Below are positions 5,937 to 10,842 of a stretch of 10,842 bases of DNA, in pieces. The stretch is taken from positions 15,445 to 26,286 of the forward strand of contig CAJTSV010000048.1 of NCBI GenBank assembly GCA_910579075.1, given 5' to 3'. The position numbers were made by a program, and so were the translations under genes. This DNA is from an uncultured Eubacterium sp. GTDB taxonomy: Bacteria; Bacillota; Clostridia; Lachnospirales; Lachnospiraceae. The number at the start of each line of letters is the position of its first letter. Within the stretch, counting starts at the first letter, position 1. The notes under the pieces were generated by a model. That model worked only from the letters and a program-made list of their open reading frames with translations. It was not told where the DNA came from and ran no database searches.

Positions 5937-7463
5937 ATGAATACAGCATCCATATTAATTATGGCCGCGATTTTATGCTATCTCGGCCTTATGATTGTAA
6001 TCGGATTCCGTTTTTCCAAAACAAACACTTCCACCGATGATTTCTATCTCGGCGGGCGAAGGCTCGGGCCGCTTGTTACTGCCATGAGCGCGGAAGCAAG
6101 CGATATGTCCAGCTGGCTGTTAATGGGGCTTCCGGGCATTGCCTACCTTTCCGGTATCTGCGATGCCGCATGGACTGCCATCGGCCTTGCGCTCGGCACC
6201 TGGCTGAACTGGTTTTTTGTTTCCAAAAAAATACGCCGCTACAGCCAGCAGATTGGAGCCATTACGATTCCTGATTTCTTTTCCAAACGGTATCATGATA
6301 AAAACATGCTCAACTGCATCGCTGCCCTTGTGATTGTCATCTTTTTTATCCCGTATACAGCAAGCGGATTTGCTGCCTGCGGAAAGCTGTTCTCCACGCT
6401 GTTTGGCGTTGATTACCTGGCAGCCATGATTATCTGTGCCGTCATTATCGTAGCGTATACGGCACTGGGCGGGTTTCTGGCCGCTTCGACAACAGACCTG
6501 ATACAGAGTGTGGTTATGACAGCCGCGCTGATTACCGTAGTGCTGTTCAGCGGACATATGGCCGGCGGATTTGATGTCGTTATGGAAAACGCAAAAGCGC
6601 TCCCGGGCTATTTGTCCATGACCAATACATATGACCCTGCTTCCCAGTCTGCAAAGCCTTATGGCATCATTACGATATTTTCCATGCTTGCCTGGGGGCT
6701 TGGATATTTTGGAATGCCGCATGTACTGCTGCGCTTTATGGCCATTGAGGACGAAGACAAGCTTACCATGTCCAGGCGCATCGCTTCCGTATGGGTTGTC
6801 ATTTCCATGGCAGTTGCTATTTTTATCGGCGTGTGCGGGCTGGCTGTCAGCCAGGCTGGAAAGATTGACACGCTTTCCGGCAGCGATTCCGAGACTATTA
6901 TTGTAAAAATTGCAGGCCTTTTAAGCGCCCAGGGTACCGGCGCTGCCCTTCTGGCGGGCATTATCCTTGCAGGCATCCTTGCCGCAACCATGTCCACCGC
7001 AGACAGCCAGCTGCTGGCAGCATCCTCGAGCGTATCGCAGAACCTGCTGCGCGATACTTTCGGCATCAGCATGAACAAAAAAACCTCGCTCGCGGCTGCC
7101 CGGATTACCGTGCTGCTTATCAGCATCATTGCCATTTTTCTGGCAAGAGACCCTTCCAGCAGCGTGTTTGGAATTGTCAGTTTTGCGTGGGCCGGTTTTG
7201 GTGCTGCTTTCGGGCCGGTTATTCTGTGCGCGCTGTTCTGGAAACGCAGCAACCGTTACGGCGCCTTTGCCAGCATGCTCAGCGGCGGCATTATGATTTT
7301 TGTATGGAAATACCTTGTACGCCCGATGGGCGGTGCATGGGATATTTATGAGCTGATGCCAGCATTTCTCGTGGCCATGCTCGTAAATGTAACAGTTTCC
7401 CTGCTTACAGAAAAACCGGACGCATCGATTGAAGCAGAATTTGAAAGGGCCATGAACCGATAG
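5937..7463 (+). CDS. putP: Sodium/proline symporter (PutP-like, SSS family)
   Basis: The protein has 508 residues, close to the roughly 500 of E. coli PutP. It is a polytopic membrane protein of the LeuT-fold sodium:solute symporter family that should import proline with Na+. Motifs: FYLGGRRLGPLVTAMSAEAS (36-55), then DMSSWLLMGLPG (56-67, containing the Asp and Ser aligned with PutP D55/S57), AYTALGGFLAASTTD, GYFGMPHVLLRFMA, and ATMSTADSQLLAASSS with Ser353/Thr354 at the conserved Na+-site pair. ATG 5937 is chosen because AGGAG lies 8 nt upstream and the protein then begins with TM1. An in-frame GTG at 5823 would add 38 non-conserved residues. It is transcribed alone, divergent from the truncated surface ORF. 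Substrate is inferred from similarity; related family members carry other solutes. Confidence 0.9.
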   Translation: MNTASILIMAAILCYLGLMIVIGFRFSKTNTSTDDFYLGGRRLGPLVTAMSAEASDMSSWLLMGLPGIAYLSGICDAAWTAIGLALGTWLNWFFVSKKIRRYSQQIGAITIPDFFSKRYHDKNMLNCIAALVIVIFFIPYTASGFAACGKLFSTLFGVDYLAAMIICAVIIVAYTALGGFLAASTTDLIQSVVMTAALITVVLFSGHMAGGFDVVMENAKALPGYLSMTNTYDPASQSAKPYGIITIFSMLAWGLGYFGMPHVLLRFMAIEDEDKLTMSRRIASVWVVISMAVAIFIGVCGLAVSQAGKIDTLSGSDSETIIVKIAGLLSAQGTGAALLAGIILAGILAATMSTADSQLLAASSSVSQNLLRDTFGISMNKKTSLAAARITVLLISIIAIFLARDPSSSVFGIVSFAWAGFGAAFGPVILCALFWKRSNRYGAFASMLSGGIMIFVWKYLVRPMGGAWDIYELMPAFLVAMLVNVTVSLLTEKPDASIEAEFERAMNR

Positions 7464-7523
7464 CCTGTTTCAGAATACAGAAAGCAAAATTGATAACAGC
7501 CATAAACAATCCGGGCAGTTTAT

Positions 7524-7590
7524 CCGATAGATACTATAAATAAAATACTATAAATCAGATATTATAAACTGAAACACATGATTCTATCGG
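7524..7590 (+). repeat. Three 14-bp AT-rich direct repeats inside an inverted repeat
   Basis: Units ATACTATAAATAAA (7531-7544), ATACTATAAATCAG (7545-7558) and ATATTATAAACTGA (7559-7572) repeat with a period of 14. CCGATAG (7524-7530) and CTATCGG (7584-7590) enclose them; the right arm abuts the AAGGAGG ribosome site of the next gene. Each unit carries TATAAA, so one may be a -10 box, though no good -35 is seen. The set may be an operator, a promoter duplication or a leader hairpin that limits ribosome access. Confidence 0.5.
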
Positions 7591-7605
7591 AAGGAGGAAA
7601 TAACC

Positions 7606-8286
7606 ATGGCAATCGCAATCACCGGCAGTTACAGCGGCTATGCCTATCCAGCCGGTTATCCGTCTGCCACGGATGAACGCGGCCAGAACTGTGCTGTGGC
7701 AGGCACGCCGGACAGCACCGCAGAATCTGCCCGGGAAAAACCATTTGCAAAGCCTATGGGCCCCGTTCCAGCAGGCCAGCTGGAACAGATGCTCCAGGCC
7801 GGCAGGGAAAGCAATGCCGAACGCATCCGAAAATATGCTAAAGAACTGGCAAAGCTTGTTCCGAATGCAGACTTTAAACTTGGAACAGGCTTTGCGAAGG
7901 GAGCCGGCAAAACTTTAACCGTCAATCCCGGCCTGCTTGTAAAAATGATGCATGACCCGCAGCAGGCAAAAGATACGATAGAAATGCTCAAAGGCGTGGA
8001 ATTTATCACAAGAAGCATGGACAGCCTTTACAAAGCCACCGGCAAAAAGCTTGTATACCGCCACTGCTATATCGACAGCGACGGAAAATACCGTACCGCT
8101 TCCAGGGTCATCGATGAACGCGGCCAGAAAATGAGCGCCGCCATGCGCAAAGAGCGGCAGCTCAATACCGCAAAACTTATCCGGAAAACAAAAGAAAATG
8201 CTGCAAAGCGGAAAAAAGCATTTCAGAAAAAGACAGGCGCAAAAGCCCGGCATGCAGCCGGCAGCGTGCTGGATTTGCGGCTGTAA
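7606..8286 (+). CDS. DUF6033-like protein of unknown function
   Basis: The protein has 226 residues, starting at ATG 7606 after a strong AAGGAGG site. The N-terminus (MAIAITGSYSGYAYPAGYP) is hydrophobic-aromatic but has no basic charge, so it is not a signal peptide. Residues 60-130 hold YAKELAKLVPNADFKLGTGF and GKTLTVNPGLLVKMMHDP, and residues about 145-170 hold YKATGKKLVYRHCYIDSDGK. The C-terminal 50 residues are strongly basic (KLIRKTKENAAKRKKAFQKK) and likely helical. I recall this pattern from DUF6033 proteins of Lachnospiraceae, often present in several copies and with no known role; the assignment is from memory. A basic tail could bind nucleic acid or a membrane surface, which is inference. 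The gene has its own leader repeats and terminator, so it is probably monocistronic. Confidence 0.8.
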   Translation: MAIAITGSYSGYAYPAGYPSATDERGQNCAVAGTPDSTAESAREKPFAKPMGPVPAGQLEQMLQAGRESNAERIRKYAKELAKLVPNADFKLGTGFAKGAGKTLTVNPGLLVKMMHDPQQAKDTIEMLKGVEFITRSMDSLYKATGKKLVYRHCYIDSDGKYRTASRVIDERGQKMSAAMRKERQLNTAKLIRKTKENAAKRKKAFQKKTGAKARHAAGSVLDLRL

Positions 8287-8375
8287 ACTAAGGCAATCTG
8301 CTTTTTGCAGCAGTTCATGCAGTGATGGCATAATCATTCTTCCTTTCCAGATTACAGGATATAGTCGTTTGACAG

Positions 8376-8422
8376 AGAACCGGAAACCCGCAGAAGCTGC
8401 CGTATTTCCGGTTCTTATTTTT
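8376..8422 (+). terminator. Intrinsic terminator downstream of the DUF6033-like gene
   Basis: AGAACCGGAAA (8376-8386) pairs with TTTCCGGTTCT (8405-8415), 11 bp, with an inner GCAG/CTGC stem, followed by TATTTTT (8416-8422). The minus-strand side has no T run, so it serves the plus strand only; no clear terminator is seen for the converging gene that ends at 8472. Confidence 0.85.
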
Positions 8423-8471
8423 ATGTGTATGTGCATGATTCTGCATGCCGTCTGCCACAGCCATGCAAAGG

Positions 8472-10727
8472 CTACATCTGGCAGTACAAAAGGTTTTCTT
8501 TCAGCTCCTCTGTAATCTCCCCGCCAGCCTTCTGGTACTTGTCATACAGTGCCGTCAGTCTCTGGGCCTTCTTTGCATTATCACGCTCAAATTTTGGAAT
8601 CGAAGTCTGGTACATCGGATTTACCTTTAATGCCGCGCGGATGTCTTTTGCAAACGGACAGTAAACAATCAGAATCTCCCTGGCTACTTTGTTCAGGCGG
8701 AAGCTTCCTTTGGACTCGTAATTAATCCATCCCTGGTAATCCTTGACAAATACTTCGCGGTAATTGTTTTTCGCACGCTGGATGGCTGTTTTCAGCTTAT
8801 CCTTTGCATCTGTGGACAGGTCACGGTTCTTGCGGTAGAACTGCAGGTAATCGCAGTATTCCGAAGTCAGCGATTTTTCGCGGATATCGTTCCAGCGGAC
8901 ACCCTGAATCTTGCGGCACATCTCCCAGCGGTACCTGGCAACGGTTTCCACCATCATATCCTCCAAGCTTGCAGCCGTAAATATCGGGAACAGGAAGCGG
9001 GCCGGCGTGTCCCTGCGCTTGTCAGCCGTCTCCTGCCACATCATCGCCCTTGTTCCGGCATTCGGCATCAGGATAATATCCGGCAGTACTTCTGACATCA
9101 AAAGCTCATGATTCAGGATGTCTTTTCCGTCACCGGAGAAATTGACCTCGCGGAAAAATGCCGAGAAATCCACCTTGCGCACCTTGTTCAGCTCATCTTC
9201 CAGTTTTTCCACGGTTACAGCCATTTTGTCAATGGTATTAATCAGGTCATACTCACCGAGTATCGGACAGAAGGTTGTGACTTTTCCGTAAGTAACCCGG
9301 TTTGCCGAGCTGAACATGTTCTGGATTTCAAAGCGTACCTTTTCCTTCTGGTCTTTCTGCATTTTTTTGACCTGTTCGTCCGTCAGGTCGCCGTTTTTAC
9401 GCTGTTCCAGCAGATAGGCCAGGTAATCCAGCTCAAACTCATTTTTCGACGGCTCATTTTTGCCCCGGTAAATGCTTCTGAGCCATTCATAAACGGTATA
9501 AACCCGCTCCGAATGAAACTGGCGCAGCCGCCCGGTCAGGTCATAGAGCGCTTTTGTATTTTCTTCCCCTGCCAGCTGCGTGTCCATAAACCCGAAATTC
9601 AAAAACATCTCGAGAATCGGGGAAAGCGTGCTTTCGTCTTCCTGCACCTGCATAAATACCTTAAAGTAAATATCGTAAAACAGCGGCGTAATCTGCTTGC
9701 GCAGCTTATATGCTTCCGAATCCGTAGAGGTCATATCCGGAAGACTGCGGTATGCTTCCACATGCTCTTTAAAAGCCTTCATTTCTTCTGCGGTAAGCTG
9801 CGCAAATTCCATAATGTACTTCATGCAGTCTTCGGACAGCACATCCGTTTTCTTTGTAAACTGTGCAGAAGATGCATTTTTAAAATCATAATCCTGATAC
9901 TGCTTTACCCGCTTCTCAGTCAGGGCCGCATCGTACAGCTGGGATTTGCGGATAAATCCGGTCAGGAACTCGACTTCCTTTTCCACTGGGGCCAGCTCCA
10001 GCTGCCTTTTGCCGCACCGCACGGCGAGGTCAAAATACAGGTGGAAAATATCATTTTCTGTTTCAGACAGTAAAATCTCTTTGTGGGACGACAGGTACGT
10101 GACCATTTCCTTAATGCCGAGCATCGCCCGGTGCATCTGCGCGGATGCTTCCATAATAACACCGACGCAGAGGTTATCGTCCTTTACCATCAGCTGGATA
10201 TAATCTTTTAAAATATTTTTTATCAGGCTCACACTGTTATTCAGTTCCCACTGCTCTGCCTTATGCTTCATTTCCAGCATGTTAAAATAATCTATCTGAG
10301 GAAATGCCTGCACATCCAGCTGGTATTTGCTGCAAATCGTCTGATAATCATTAAATATGGTCTGCACAAACGCATGGAACTGCCCGGTGCGCTTATGCAG
10401 CTGGGAATACAGCACAAACATGCGGTGTCTCTGCTCAATTGCTGTACGCAGGAACACAACCCGGTAACGCTCATTCGCTGCCAGCATGCCTTTTAAATCA
10501 TCCGCTCCTGCACATGGTATCACGACAAGCACGCAGTCCTCCTGCGCTGCATAATCACAGATAAACCAGTCCTGTTCCAGCAATCCGATAATTGAATTTT
10601 TGCCAAGCGTAATTTCTGCAAATCCCAGCCTCTGGGTAACGGAGCCTTCCTGTATCAGGTACCACTCCTTGACCTTGTCCTTACGCTTTGCAATCTGCCT
10701 GCCCTTTTGTACTTTTATAACTTCCAT
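8472..10727 (-). CDS. Large Crp-fold N-terminal protein with helical body, function unknown
   Basis: The protein has 751 residues, cytosolic, with no signal peptide or membrane segments. Residues about 1-85 read as a cyclic-nucleotide-binding-like beta-roll: KGRQIAKRKDKVKEWYLIQE, GSVTQRLGFAEITLGKNSII, then GLLEQDWFICDYAAQEDCVL. The phosphate-binding signature (G-E-x-A/L with a downstream Arg) is absent: the equivalent segment is GLLEQDWFICDYAA, with no Arg, so cAMP binding in the usual way is unlikely. No winged-helix DNA-binding domain follows as in Crp/Fnr. Residues about 90-751 are mostly helical, rich in charged residues, with conserved-looking blocks RYRWEMCRKIQGVRWNDIRE and FVKDYQGWINYESKGSFRLN near the C-terminus. 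I recall similar long proteins in Clostridia annotated only as cyclic-nucleotide-binding-domain proteins. Start ATG 10727 has a weak AGG site. The gene stands alone and converges on the DUF6033-like gene. Confidence 0.8.
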   Translation of the reverse strand: MEVIKVQKGRQIAKRKDKVKEWYLIQEGSVTQRLGFAEITLGKNSIIGLLEQDWFICDYAAQEDCVLVVIPCAGADDLKGMLAANERYRVVFLRTAIEQRHRMFVLYSQLHKRTGQFHAFVQTIFNDYQTICSKYQLDVQAFPQIDYFNMLEMKHKAEQWELNNSVSLIKNILKDYIQLMVKDDNLCVGVIMEASAQMHRAMLGIKEMVTYLSSHKEILLSETENDIFHLYFDLAVRCGKRQLELAPVEKEVEFLTGFIRKSQLYDAALTEKRVKQYQDYDFKNASSAQFTKKTDVLSEDCMKYIMEFAQLTAEEMKAFKEHVEAYRSLPDMTSTDSEAYKLRKQITPLFYDIYFKVFMQVQEDESTLSPILEMFLNFGFMDTQLAGEENTKALYDLTGRLRQFHSERVYTVYEWLRSIYRGKNEPSKNEFELDYLAYLLEQRKNGDLTDEQVKKMQKDQKEKVRFEIQNMFSSANRVTYGKVTTFCPILGEYDLINTIDKMAVTVEKLEDELNKVRKVDFSAFFREVNFSGDGKDILNHELLMSEVLPDIILMPNAGTRAMMWQETADKRRDTPARFLFPIFTAASLEDMMVETVARYRWEMCRKIQGVRWNDIREKSLTSEYCDYLQFYRKNRDLSTDAKDKLKTAIQRAKNNYREVFVKDYQGWINYESKGSFRLNKVAREILIVYCPFAKDIRAALKVNPMYQTSIPKFERDNAKKAQRLTALYDKYQKAGGEITEELKENLLYCQM

Positions 10728-10787
10728 TCTTAATACCTGCTGCTTTCTATCCTGATAATAATCCTCTTTATAAAATACGCTGTTTAT

Positions 10788-10816
10788 ATATTAACGGTGA
10801 TTTGCATTTATTGCAA
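10788..10816 (-). promoter_or_regulatory. Candidate promoter of the 751-residue protein with TTGCA-N5-TGCAA repeat
   Basis: Minus strand: TTGCAA (10811-10816, 4 of 6), 17-bp spacer, TAATAT (10788-10793, 4 of 6), about 60 nt before ATG 10727. TTGCA and TGCAA form an inverted repeat with a 5-bp gap (10802-10806 and 10812-10816) that overlaps the -35, an operator-like position. Confidence 0.45.
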
Positions 10817-10842
10817 GTAATTTTATCAGGTTTTCAAATTTA

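Noticed and set aside
9108..10073. A 321-residue open frame on the plus strand inside the 751-residue gene
   Set aside because: It is antisense to a well-formed coding region, has no recognisable domain, and its composition fits a reverse-complement shadow.

Overview
The window looks like chromosomal DNA of a gut-type Firmicute, most likely Lachnospiraceae (Clostridia). This is inferred from the protein families present (fibronectin-type-III surface proteins, DegV, a DUF6033-like protein, a large Crp-fold/helical protein), from AGGAGG-type ribosome sites, and from moderate GC with AT-rich promoters. No rRNA, tRNA, CRISPR array, phage module or intact transposase gene was seen.

Layout. Positions 1-3085, minus strand: a secreted multi-FnIII surface protein that runs off the left edge (start 1753), a small protein of 103 residues built from two copies of a C-x7-C-x7-C-x7-C module (1866-2177), and a DegV/FakB-type fatty-acid-binding protein (2207-3085) with its own promoter. 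The three lie in one direction with no terminator seen between them. Positions 3230-3396: a 153-bp non-coding element with 13-bp perfect terminal inverted repeats flanked by direct CCATGC copies, which looks like a MITE inserted beside a terminator. Positions 3406-4445, minus: a compact transcription unit with a near-consensus promoter, a DUF1801 protein, a HicA-like toxin, a HicB antitoxin and a strong intrinsic terminator. Positions 4458-5732, minus: a surface-protein-like ORF that starts with GTG inside what looks like a domain and has no signal peptide, so it may be a 5'-truncated remnant.

Positions 5774-7463, plus: a sodium/proline symporter (putP-like) preceded by an extended -10 promoter and a structured leader. 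Positions 7524-8422, plus: a DUF6033-like protein with three 14-bp AT-rich direct repeats and an enclosing inverted repeat upstream, and an intrinsic terminator downstream. Positions 8472-10816, minus: a 751-residue protein with an N-terminal Crp-like beta-roll lacking the usual cyclic-nucleotide signature and a long helical remainder of unknown function, with a promoter containing a TTGCA-N5-TGCAA inverted repeat.

How the genes relate. hicA and hicB should act as a toxin-antitoxin pair. DegV (fatty-acid handling), PutP (proline uptake) and the surface proteins are independent functions. The items least explained by known families are the cysteine-octad small protein, the MITE-like element and the 751-residue Crp-fold protein. 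All family calls come from reading the sequence; no database search was run.
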